Shown in pieces: positions 8,970-16,723 of a stretch of DNA of 47,015 bases. The stretch's first letter is position 1, and every line of letters starts with the position of its first letter. The DNA comes from Fibrobacter sp. (GTDB lineage: Bacteria > Fibrobacterota > Fibrobacteria > Fibrobacterales > Fibrobacteraceae), in assembly GCA_016285835.1 (NCBI GenBank), contig JAEERM010000013.1, forward strand, positions 1 to 47,015. The letters are read 5' to 3'. Under the pieces are notes generated by a model. It was given only the letters and a program-made list of their open reading frames with translations, had not been told where the DNA came from and did not search any database. The position numbers were made by a program, and so were the translations under genes.

Positions 8970-9977
8970 ATGCAGTTCAAGCCGTTGAAACAGATCAACT
9001 GGATGGAAATCTCCGGACTACTGGTCGGAGTGCTTTTCACCGTTGCTGTCATGATTTTCGGCATTGTCCTTTATGCAAAGATTTTTTCGACAGGCATGGT
9101 CGGCATCGAGGAATACAAGCTCCACAGTACCTTCGACAAGGCACTCGGCTTAAGACCCGGCACCCGCGTGCAGATTAGCGGTGTCGACATCGGCCAGATT
9201 TCGAACATGACCATCATCGCGAACGGCGTGAGCATGGAATTCACCATCCGCAAGGAATTCCAGAACTGGATTACCGACAGCGCCGAAGTGTTCGCCATCC
9301 GCGACCAGAACGTCATCTCCGCGCGTGTCATCAACATCGATGTGAGGCGTGGCAAGGGGCGCGTATTGCAAGACGGCGACTACCTCCCGCCCGGCAAGGC
9401 TCAGGACATCGAAACCGTTCTTGAAACCGCAAACGAACTTTTGGGCCGCGTGAACAGGCTTATCGATGCGGCCGACACGCTCCTCGGCATGGCTATGGAT
9501 ACAGGAACCACCGTGGGCGCCCTCTTTGGCAGCCGCCTGCTGTACGACAACCTGAACCGCCAGCTCAACCGAATCGACGAGATTACCTATACCGGCATGA
9601 ACGCCCTCAACAAGGCTTCAAAGCTCATGGATACTTTGCAGAACGACGTGCCCACGCTACTCAACAAAGTGGATACGATTGCCACGAACGTCTCGGGAAT
9701 GGTGGACAATGTATCTGGCATGGTCGACAACCTCAAGGATGTTCCGGGCCACGTGAACACGCTCCTGAGCAAGCTGGATACGACAGTCGGGCGTGTAGAC
9801 GGCATGGTCGACAACATCGGCAACGTGAGCACCAGCCTCACGGACTTCATCTCCTCGTCCGAAGAAACTCTTGAAAACGCCGACGACCTCATGACCGGCA
9901 TGTCGAAGATATGGCTCATCCGCAGGTCCATCCCGAGCAAAGACACCGTACCCTTCATGGTGGAGACGCTATGGTAA
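8970..9977 (+). CDS. mlaD: MlaD-family MCE domain protein
   Basis: The 335-residue protein has one N-terminal membrane helix (about residues 13-35) followed by an MCE domain (about 40-125) with GLRPGTRVQISGVDIGQI and YLPPGKAQDIE, as in MlaD and related lipid-transport substrate-binding proteins. The remainder is helical with repeated VDNVSGMVDN-like heptads, suggesting the extended helices seen in MCE proteins that bridge the periplasm. It should act in phospholipid traffic between inner and outer membranes. No permease (MlaE) or ATPase (MlaF) gene adjoins it, so they must lie elsewhere. The ATG at 8970 is chosen because upstream codons are unlike any MCE N terminus. Confidence 0.85.
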   Translation: MQFKPLKQINWMEISGLLVGVLFTVAVMIFGIVLYAKIFSTGMVGIEEYKLHSTFDKALGLRPGTRVQISGVDIGQISNMTIIANGVSMEFTIRKEFQNWITDSAEVFAIRDQNVISARVINIDVRRGKGRVLQDGDYLPPGKAQDIETVLETANELLGRVNRLIDAADTLLGMAMDTGTTVGALFGSRLLYDNLNRQLNRIDEITYTGMNALNKASKLMDTLQNDVPTLLNKVDTIATNVSGMVDNVSGMVDNLKDVPGHVNTLLSKLDTTVGRVDGMVDNIGNVSTSLTDFISSSEETLENADDLMTGMSKIWLIRRSIPSKDTVPFMVETLW

Positions 9978-10744
9978 AGTGCAAGCATATCATAGCACTG
10001 GCGCTCGCCCTCGGCACAGCCGCAATGGCATCGGAATCCGGAGAGCTTTCGTACCGCGCGCAGAAATCCCTGGAGAACGGGAAATTCGCACGCAGCTACA
10101 GCCAGCTTGAACGTGCGCTCCTCGCCAGCCGCAAAGAAGCGGACCTTTTGTCCGAAGCGCGCATACTGCTCTCGATGGCGCACATCCGCACATTGAGCCT
10201 CGACCTTGCGCTAGCAGATTCTCTTGTATCTATCGTACGCAAGGGAGCCTTGGACAACCAGACTTCTGTCCTTTACAACCAAGTTAAAATTGCCTTGAGC
10301 AACGCTCACGAAAAATATGCGGATGCCGTAAAACTTTGCAGCGAGCAAAATGTAGACAGCCTGAAGAAGACTTCAGACGGAGTGCAGGCAACATTCTATT
10401 CCGAATGTGCCATTGCACAAGGTGCCGTCCACAAGATGGAAGAAGCACAAGAATCACTGAAAATGCTTGGGAAGCGCGTCAAGAAAAGCAGCGGTATCTA
10501 CGCTTGGACCGAGGCCCGCATCGCCGACCTGAATGCGCAGGCCAATGCGGATTCGCTCTACCAAGTTGCTGAATCCCGTACCATCCAGGGGAACCGTCCG
10601 CACATGACAGCCACCATCCTGTACTACCGCGGGCTACTCGCCGAAAAGAAGAACGCTGAACTCGCGAAAGACTACTTCCTACGCAGCAAGAACGCATTTG
10701 AGTTGATGGGACTACCCAACAACGCCAAACGCAGCACAAAATAA
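9971..10744 (+). CDS. Secreted helical-repeat (TPR-like) protein, partner of MlaD
   Basis: The 257-residue product starts at an ATG that overlaps the last codons of mlaD by 7 bases, so translation is probably coupled. Residues 1-20 form a signal peptide (LALALGTAAMA before SESG). The mature part is almost all amphipathic helices with Ala/Leu/Tyr spacing typical of tetratricopeptide-like repeats (LENGKFARSYSQLERAL; ATILYYRGLLAEKKNAELAK), implying a periplasmic scaffold. The overlap with mlaD suggests a role in the same lipid-transport process, but that is inference. No exact family is recognised. Confidence 0.7.
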   Translation: MVKCKHIIALALALGTAAMASESGELSYRAQKSLENGKFARSYSQLERALLASRKEADLLSEARILLSMAHIRTLSLDLALADSLVSIVRKGALDNQTSVLYNQVKIALSNAHEKYADAVKLCSEQNVDSLKKTSDGVQATFYSECAIAQGAVHKMEEAQESLKMLGKRVKKSSGIYAWTEARIADLNAQANADSLYQVAESRTIQGNRPHMTATILYYRGLLAEKKNAELAKDYFLRSKNAFELMGLPNNAKRSTK

Positions 10745-10775
10745 TTTCGCAAAAAATCCTGCTATAAAAAATTCA

Positions 10776-10800
10776 AGCCGTCCCGAAATTCTGGACGGCT
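10776..10800. terminator. Bidirectional intrinsic terminator
   Basis: An 8-bp stem AGCCGTCC/GGACGGCT encloses a 9-base loop. On the minus strand it is followed by GAATTTTTT, so it best serves the operon ending at 10826; on the plus strand it lies just past the mlaD operon. Confidence 0.75.
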
Positions 10801-10825
10801 AGTTTGTATGCACTGTTTTATGCAA

Positions 10826-11734
10826 TCAGTTGGAAGCGCTCGCAGGAACAGCGGACGAATCGCGGGCCGTTGAATCAGCAGATGTCACGGCCTTGGCGCT
10901 ATCGGCAACAGCCGCGACATTGGCGCTATCAGTTGCTGTTGAATCGGCAGCGGGAGGTTCTACGGGCGGTTTGTACTTCATCGACATGCACAAGCCAAAC
11001 GCCTGTTGCGGATGCAAGTTGCCATCGGCCACCTTCTGGATGATGTCCTTGATGATTTCCTTCACCCGGTCCTTTTCTTCCATGGTCGGCAAAGCGCGTA
11101 GCCCCAACATGCGGAACATCTTGTTGCTCAGACTCTCGAGGAACGCCTTGTAGCGAGGTTGCATCGCATCTTCGATAATCGTCGCGACCGCCATTTCCGT
11201 CTGCATGGTATCCAATTCGAACGTCCTGTATATGGTGCGAATGTGCGGAGGAATTGTCGTGTCCGGGCTGTCGAAAAACGGGCGCATCACATCGGCAGCA
11301 GCCTTCTTGTCCGGGTGCGGGCCATTAGCAAGGCGCAAGGCAAAATAGAGAGCAAGCCTCCAGTCATCCGGGTACACGCGCACGCCTCGACGGAACACAT
11401 TGAAATCCGAGGTATCGGGAGCATCCATGGCGCTGATACCGCCAACCACGTAGTACGGCGTATAGAACATGCTATCCAAATCTGTACAGAGGTCGGCAAT
11501 ATGGCCGAGGTACGCAAATTCGGTTCCCGTCAAGTAGCTCTCGCCCAAGTTGGTAAGCGCCTTGATCCAGAACAGCCCCGCCACCGAAGAATTATTCCCA
11601 GCGGCAACATAGCGAACGTAATTCGCCTTGGGGATGAACGATTCATCGAACTGGGTATTGGGTAGCGGACGCGCATAATGGAACGCCACCACGATAGCCA
11701 AGATCGAAAGAATCAGCGTGACCAAGTAGCGCAT
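10826..11734 (-). CDS. Membrane-anchored TPR-like protein
   Basis: The 302-residue product has one N-terminal membrane helix (about residues 2-20) that may remain uncleaved. The pattern LFWIKALTNLGES, then LCTDLDSMFYTPYYVVGG and VYPDDWRLALYFAL, resembles single-pass tetratricopeptide proteins in which a helix pair is followed by an LDP-Y-GG motif. The last 50 or so residues are a low-complexity Ala/Asp/Ser/Thr/Pro tail. It is the last gene of the ispA-dxs-trmH-pyrF operon, 14 bases after pyrF, with a terminator just downstream. Function is unknown and there is no obvious link to isoprenoid or pyrimidine synthesis. Confidence 0.65.
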   Translation of the reverse strand: MRYLVTLILSILAIVVAFHYARPLPNTQFDESFIPKANYVRYVAAGNNSSVAGLFWIKALTNLGESYLTGTEFAYLGHIADLCTDLDSMFYTPYYVVGGISAMDAPDTSDFNVFRRGVRVYPDDWRLALYFALRLANGPHPDKKAAADVMRPFFDSPDTTIPPHIRTIYRTFELDTMQTEMAVATIIEDAMQPRYKAFLESLSNKMFRMLGLRALPTMEEKDRVKEIIKDIIQKVADGNLHPQQAFGLCMSMKYKPPVEPPAADSTATDSANVAAVADSAKAVTSADSTARDSSAVPASASN

Positions 11735-11748
11735 CGATTGCCCACCCT

Positions 11749-12633
11749 TTAGCGCAAGCTGTCAGCCAAGCGCTCCAAAGCGTCAACGCAATCGTTGGCG
11801 AAGTTTGCAGGTGTATTGTTGCGCTGCCAGGCAAAGTTCAGGCCACTGCTAGAATTCAGCACATGGAACTTGCGCTTGCCGCCACCATTGGCAATAGCGT
11901 TAAGCACGGTCTTTGCGTCACCGCCCTGCCCGCCGGGCACGCCAGGAATGGACACGCCAGGAATCAGGAACGGGATTTCGTGCTTTTTGGCAACACAGTA
12001 CGCCGTAATCTGTTCAAGTTCTTCGGGGTGAGTCGCACCCACGACAGCGCCAAGGTAGCCCTTGCCATCGTCCCATTCCACAATCTTGTCTGCAACGGAA
12101 TAGAAGGCACTGGCGACATCGCGCGGGTCATCCCCGCGCAGGACATTCATGTCCTGAAAGTCGTGCGCGCCCTTGTTGCTCGTACGCAACAAGACGTAGG
12201 CGCCGTTCTCACTATTTTCGCGAATGAACGGGGAAACCGAATCCGTTCCCATCCACGGAGAAACCGTCACGGCATCGGCGCCGTACACGTCGTACGCGGC
12301 ATTCGCGTAGGCCGCGCTCGACTTTCCGATGTCGCCCCTCTTCGCGTCGAGAATCACCGGGATACCCGCACTCCTATAGTCAGCAATCAGCTGCTGGAGC
12401 ACAAGCATAGCCTGCACACTCACGCATTCATAATAAGCGCTGTTCGGCTTCACCACAGCAGGGAACACATTGCGCTTGGCGCAACATTCCAGGATGTCGG
12501 AATAGAAACGCTTAATCTTGTCTTCGGGCGTGCCCTCAAGCGGAATCAGCTTGAGCACAGGGTCCATGCCCATGCACACCGGGTTGCCACATGCGGCGAT
12601 ACGTTGTTCAAGACGGTCGTAGAAGCAAGTCAT
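11749..12633 (-). CDS. pyrF: Orotidine 5-phosphate decarboxylase
   Basis: The enzyme converts OMP to UMP in the last step of de novo pyrimidine synthesis in the cytosol. The 294-residue length and CMGMDPVLKLIP near the N terminus match the longer type 2 (PyrF subfamily) enzymes. The catalytic DAKRGDIG sits at residues 96-103, with Lys98 and Asp101 as the proton-relay residues, and LIPGVSIPGVPGGQGGD forms the phosphate-binding loop. The start ATG overlaps the stop of the upstream methyltransferase as TAATG, so translation is coupled. Confidence 0.92.
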   Translation of the reverse strand: MTCFYDRLEQRIAACGNPVCMGMDPVLKLIPLEGTPEDKIKRFYSDILECCAKRNVFPAVVKPNSAYYECVSVQAMLVLQQLIADYRSAGIPVILDAKRGDIGKSSAAYANAAYDVYGADAVTVSPWMGTDSVSPFIRENSENGAYVLLRTSNKGAHDFQDMNVLRGDDPRDVASAFYSVADKIVEWDDGKGYLGAVVGATHPEELEQITAYCVAKKHEIPFLIPGVSIPGVPGGQGGDAKTVLNAIANGGGKRKFHVLNSSSGLNFAWQRNNTPANFANDCVDALERLADSLR

Positions 12634-13871
12634 TACTTGAGTTCCTCTTGAATCTTCGCGGCTTCGTAAGAGAGAATACCATGAGCGACAGCGACGTTCA
12701 AGGATTCGAGTTCGCTGCTCATCGGAATCTTCACCGTCTCGTCGGCAAGTTCAATCAGGTACTGGTTCGTGCCGGCACCTTCGTTACCCACCAGGAACGC
12801 CATCTTGCGCAGCTTGCGGGCGGGAATTTCCCCGAGGCTCTGCCTTGCATGCAAATCAGAAGCGATGATGGTGTAACCCTTACTGCGGAGGAAGTTGATA
12901 TGTTCAACCAAGTCCACGTCGTATTCAAACGGAACGCGCAGGAACGTGCCCGACGAACCGCGCACCACCTTCGGGTTGAACGGGTTCACCGTGCCACGGC
13001 CAAGCACCATGCCGTTGGAGCCGAAACCGAGGCTCGTGCGGAAGAGCGTTCCCAGGTTACCCGGGTCTTGCACGGCATCCACAAGCGTGAGCACGCTGCG
13101 GCTCTGTTCGTAGTTGGGCTTGTTGCTTGCGCAACGGCAGTGGGCGATAATCCCCTGCGTCGTCACGGTAGAAGACAGACGCTTCATCTGTTCTTCGGTG
13201 AGCACATGCAGGTTGACTTCGGCCTCGTTAATCTTTTCAATCAGGTTCTCGTCGCTGAAACCTTCGACCACGTAGACCGCGATAACGATTTCGCGGTGAT
13301 GGCTCACGAGTTCGTCCACGACATGCACGCCTTCACCAAGGAAGTGACCTTCGCGTTCGCGGCCCTTTTCGGTCGTGAGGGCAATGAGCTTCTTGAACCA
13401 AGGCGGATTGGAAACCGGATCCTCGATAGCCTCCACCTGTGCGGAACGGGCTTCGAGTGCCTGCTCGTCCAGATTCTCGTCAAAGACGGCTTCCTTCTGT
13501 TCGGGGCGCTGGCGATAAACCGGAGCGGCGCCACGGTCGGCACCACGGCCACCGCGACCACCACGGCCAAACGAGGAACGGTCACCGCCACGACGGTCGT
13601 CAAAACGGCGCGGGCGACGGTCGCGGTTCCACGGACGGTCTTCGCGACCTTCACGGCCTTCGCGGTCGCGGGACGGGCGGTCCTCGCGGTCACGGAACCG
13701 GCGGTCTTCGCGCTGTTCGGATTCCCCGCGGGCGCGGAAAGGCTTGCGACCACCACGGGCATCGTCGTCACGACGTCCACGGCGTTCACGGTCTTGCACT
13801 TCGCTCACACCGAACTTCCGGTTGAGAGCGGTCTTCAAAGTGCGCTTCGGCTGGTTGATTTCTTCGCTCAT
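12633..13871 (-). CDS. TrmH/SpoU-family RNA 2-O-methyltransferase with Arg/Gly-rich N-terminal tail
   Basis: The C-terminal part of this 412-residue protein is a complete SPOUT methyltransferase: an RNA-binding subdomain (HFLGEGVHVVDELV), motif 1 with DPGNLGTLFRTSLGFG, motif 2 FLVGNEGAG and motif 3 IPMSSELESLNVAVAHGI, which form the knotted SAM site. It should 2-O-methylate a ribose in tRNA or rRNA; the exact site cannot be told. Residues of about 28-118 are an unusual disordered region of Arg, Asp, Glu and Gly (RDRE, GGRGGRG) that resembles RNA-binding RGG tails and is absent from typical family members. It overlaps dxs by 4 bases upstream and pyrF by 1 base downstream. Confidence 0.88.
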   Translation of the reverse strand: MSEEINQPKRTLKTALNRKFGVSEVQDRERRGRRDDDARGGRKPFRARGESEQREDRRFRDREDRPSRDREGREGREDRPWNRDRRPRRFDDRRGGDRSSFGRGGRGGRGADRGAAPVYRQRPEQKEAVFDENLDEQALEARSAQVEAIEDPVSNPPWFKKLIALTTEKGREREGHFLGEGVHVVDELVSHHREIVIAVYVVEGFSDENLIEKINEAEVNLHVLTEEQMKRLSSTVTTQGIIAHCRCASNKPNYEQSRSVLTLVDAVQDPGNLGTLFRTSLGFGSNGMVLGRGTVNPFNPKVVRGSSGTFLRVPFEYDVDLVEHINFLRSKGYTIIASDLHARQSLGEIPARKLRKMAFLVGNEGAGTNQYLIELADETVKIPMSSELESLNVAVAHGILSYEAAKIQEELK

Positions 13872-15739
13872 AGTTTTTCCATTATCCGTTTGGCGACAGA
13901 CTCGCCATCGATTTCCAACATCTTATACAGTTCTTTGATTTCACCCTGTTCCACAAACTTGTCCGGAAGCCCAAAGCGGAGCAGCTTCTTGTCGGTAAGC
14001 CCGAAGTCGGCGAGGAGCTCCGCAATAGCAGAACCATAACCACCCACGAGGGTATTGTCTTCGAGCGTCACGATGACCTTGTGCGACTCCAGGAGCTTCC
14101 TGTAGCACTCCGTATCCAGCGGCTTGATGATGCGGGCATCCACCAGCGTGGGGTTGTAGCCCTTTTCACGCAGCACTTCGGCGGTGCGCTTCAGTTCGTT
14201 CGTCATAAAGCCGGCACCGAGCAACAAGATATCGGAACCCTGTTCCAGCACCTTGGGCAGTACGTAGTCGAACTCGCCCGTCGCAGGCTTGAGTTCTTTT
14301 TCGAAAGAGACCCCGCGCGGGTAGCGGATAGCCACCGGGCCCTTCATGCCAATGGAAGCGACAACCATGTCGCGCAGTTCGTTCTCGTTCGACGGCGCCA
14401 TAATGGTCAGGCCAGGAACGGAACGCATGAAGGTGAGGTCGAAGGCGCCATGGTGCGTGGGGCCGTCGGCGCCTACAAGGCCCGCACGGTCAAGCACGAA
14501 CACCACGTGCAAATTCTGTAAAGCCACATCGTGCATCATCTGGTCGTAAGCGCGCTGCATGAACGACGAGTAGATCGCTACGACAGGAATGATACCGTCA
14601 CAGGCAAGGCCTGCGGCAAAAGTCACGGCATGTTCTTCGGCTATGCCCACGTCCACGACGCGGTCCGGGAGTTCGGAAGCGACAATGTCCATTCCGCAAC
14701 CCGTCGGCATGGCAGCCGTGATGCCCATGATGCGTTCGTCCTTCTTCGCGAGTTCGAGCAAAGTCTTGCCAAACACGCTCGTGAGGGACGGGTTCATGTT
14801 GCCCGGATGGAGCGGAAGTCCGCTTTCTGGATCAAACGGACCGGTACCGTGCCACTTGGTCGGGTTCTTCACGGCAGCATCGAGCCCGCGCCCCTTCTCG
14901 GTCAAAATATGCACGAGGCACGGCCCCGGCTGCACCTTGACACGCTTGAGGAGCATGATCAATTCGTTGATATCGTGGCCGTCGATCGGGCCAAAATAAC
15001 GGATGCCCAGGTCTTCGAAGAAGCGGCCAGGCTTCACGACCATCTTCGCCGCCTTCTCCGCCTGCAAGAACAAATCGCGGAAACGCAAGCCGAGCACGCC
15101 AGGGAGGCGCGTCATCAGGCGATCCAAGTCACTGCGCATCTTGTTATAGACCGGGTCCGAAATGATGCGGTTCAGGTACTTGCTGAATTCCCCGACATTC
15201 GGAGCGATGCTCATCTTGTTGTCGTTCAAGATGATGGTCATGTTGTGCTTGGAAATACCCACGTTGTTGATGGCCTCGTAGGCCATGCCACCCGTCATGG
15301 AACCATCGCCGATGATAGCGACCACATTGTTCTTGCGGCCAAGCTGGTTACGCGCAGCAGCGAAACCGAGCGCCGCAGAAATCGACGTAGAAGCGTGCCC
15401 TGCACCAAAGCAGTCGTACTCGCTCTCGTTGCGCTTCAGGAAGCCGGAAATGCCGCCCTTCTGGCGCAGCGTGCCGAACTTCTCGTAGCGGCCGGTAATC
15501 AGCTTGTGTACGTATGCCTGGTGGCCCACGTCCCAAACAAGCTTATCGTCGGGGGTGTCAAAAACGTAATGCAAGGCGAGCGTAAGCTCGACAACGCCCA
15601 AGCTAGACGCCAGGTGACCGCCGTGCTTAGCGACCTGCCCGATAATCGTCTCGCGAATCTGCTTGGCGAGCTGTTCCAGTTCTTCGACGGAACACTGCCT
15701 GATATCCGCAGGCGACTTTATGTCTTTCAAATCTTTCAT
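13868..15739 (-). CDS. dxs: 1-deoxy-D-xylulose-5-phosphate synthase
   Basis: This thiamine-diphosphate enzyme condenses pyruvate with glyceraldehyde 3-phosphate, the first step of the MEP pathway to isoprenoids. The 623-residue length is standard. Visible motifs are HGGHLASSLGVVELTLALH near the N terminus, the ThDP-binding GDGSMTGGMAYEAINNVG ending in NDN, and the pyrimidine-binding EEHAVTFAAGLA with VAIYSSFMQRAYDQ. The start ATG overlaps the ispA stop by 4 bases, so prenyl diphosphate synthesis and its precursor pathway are translationally coupled. Confidence 0.96.
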   Translation of the reverse strand: MKDLKDIKSPADIRQCSVEELEQLAKQIRETIIGQVAKHGGHLASSLGVVELTLALHYVFDTPDDKLVWDVGHQAYVHKLITGRYEKFGTLRQKGGISGFLKRNESEYDCFGAGHASTSISAALGFAAARNQLGRKNNVVAIIGDGSMTGGMAYEAINNVGISKHNMTIILNDNKMSIAPNVGEFSKYLNRIISDPVYNKMRSDLDRLMTRLPGVLGLRFRDLFLQAEKAAKMVVKPGRFFEDLGIRYFGPIDGHDINELIMLLKRVKVQPGPCLVHILTEKGRGLDAAVKNPTKWHGTGPFDPESGLPLHPGNMNPSLTSVFGKTLLELAKKDERIMGITAAMPTGCGMDIVASELPDRVVDVGIAEEHAVTFAAGLACDGIIPVVAIYSSFMQRAYDQMMHDVALQNLHVVFVLDRAGLVGADGPTHHGAFDLTFMRSVPGLTIMAPSNENELRDMVVASIGMKGPVAIRYPRGVSFEKELKPATGEFDYVLPKVLEQGSDILLLGAGFMTNELKRTAEVLREKGYNPTLVDARIIKPLDTECYRKLLESHKVIVTLEDNTLVGGYGSAIAELLADFGLTDKKLLRFGLPDKFVEQGEIKELYKMLEIDGESVAKRIMEKL

Positions 15740-16623
15740 TTTACGCGGGTAATGATGAATGCGGCAATAGCGCGGAACAAGGAAGTGTCGTATTCAAGAG
15801 CGTCCAGGGCACTAATCGATTCCTCGTAGAGTTCCCTCGCCCGTTCACGGGACTTTTCAAGGCCAATCAAAGCCGGGTAGGTAGCCTTGCCCCTTTCCAC
15901 ATCGGACCCGGCATCCTTGCCAAGTTCCTCTGTCGTAGAAACGATGTCCAGGATGTCGTCGACAATCTGGAAAGCAAGCCCAATAGAACGCCCGTACTTG
16001 CGGATAGTTTCCACGTCTTTGTCCGAGGCGCCCGCCAAGAGAGCACCCACTTCGAGCGAAGCCTCGATAAGGGCCGCCGTCTTGTGGTAATGGATGTAGT
16101 TCACCGTCTCGAAGTCGACCGGCTTGCCCTCGCATTCGATATCGGTCATCTCACCGCCAATCATGCCGAAGGTACCGAGCAGGTGAGCCAAAATCTCAAT
16201 CGCCCTTGCATTGCCCGTCTTGCCCATGAGCTCAAATGCAAGGATACAGAGCGCATCACCTGCAAGCACGGCCGTTGCCTCGCCAAACTGCTTGTGCGAA
16301 GTCGGCTTGCCGCGGCGGAAGTCGTCGTTGTCGATGCAAGGAAGGTCGTCGTGAATCAGCGAGAACGTGTGAAGCATCTCGAGGGCCGCCATGGCGTACC
16401 ATACAGAGTCGCCCTTGCCCCCGAACAAGTCAAACGCAGCGCGAACAAGCGCCGGACGCAGGCGCTTTCCACCGGCGAACATGGAATAACGCATGGCCTC
16501 GTGGAGGCGGCAGGGGCGTTCCTTTTCGCTGGGGAGAAACTCTTCAAACCGGGATTCCATCTGGCTGGAGATGGAAGAAAGATATTGCGCGGCAACAGCC
16601 GCTTCCTTTTCTAAGCTCTGCAT
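15736..16623 (-). CDS. ispA: Polyprenyl (farnesyl/geranyl) diphosphate synthase
   Basis: The 295-residue cytosolic enzyme adds isopentenyl diphosphate to allylic diphosphates. It carries GGKRLRPALV, the first Asp-rich motif DDLPCID with RRGKPTSH after it, and the second Asp-rich motif DDILD preceded by GLAFQIV. The length and the two residues inserted in the first Asp-rich motif (DDxxxxD) fit bacterial farnesyl diphosphate synthases. It is the first gene of a five-gene operon; about 100 bases separate it from the lipoprotein stop at 16724, and that gap holds an imperfect hairpin (about 16660-16692) that could end the upstream transcript. Confidence 0.93.
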   Translation of the reverse strand: MQSLEKEAAVAAQYLSSISSQMESRFEEFLPSEKERPCRLHEAMRYSMFAGGKRLRPALVRAAFDLFGGKGDSVWYAMAALEMLHTFSLIHDDLPCIDNDDFRRGKPTSHKQFGEATAVLAGDALCILAFELMGKTGNARAIEILAHLLGTFGMIGGEMTDIECEGKPVDFETVNYIHYHKTAALIEASLEVGALLAGASDKDVETIRKYGRSIGLAFQIVDDILDIVSTTEELGKDAGSDVERGKATYPALIGLEKSRERARELYEESISALDALEYDTSLFRAIAAFIITRVK

Positions 16624-16723
16624 AACGATACCAAAGATACTTAATTATCGGTGTAGCGAAAAGGGCGCAAAGAGCGAAAGTTTCGCCTTTGACAGCCCAA
16701 TACCGCGAAAATTAGGGAAATTT

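Noticed and set aside
12591..14039. A 482-codon plus-strand frame opposite the TrmH-like gene
   Set aside because: The Ala/Thr/Val-rich translation mirrors the repetitive RGG codons of the real gene and has no start signal.
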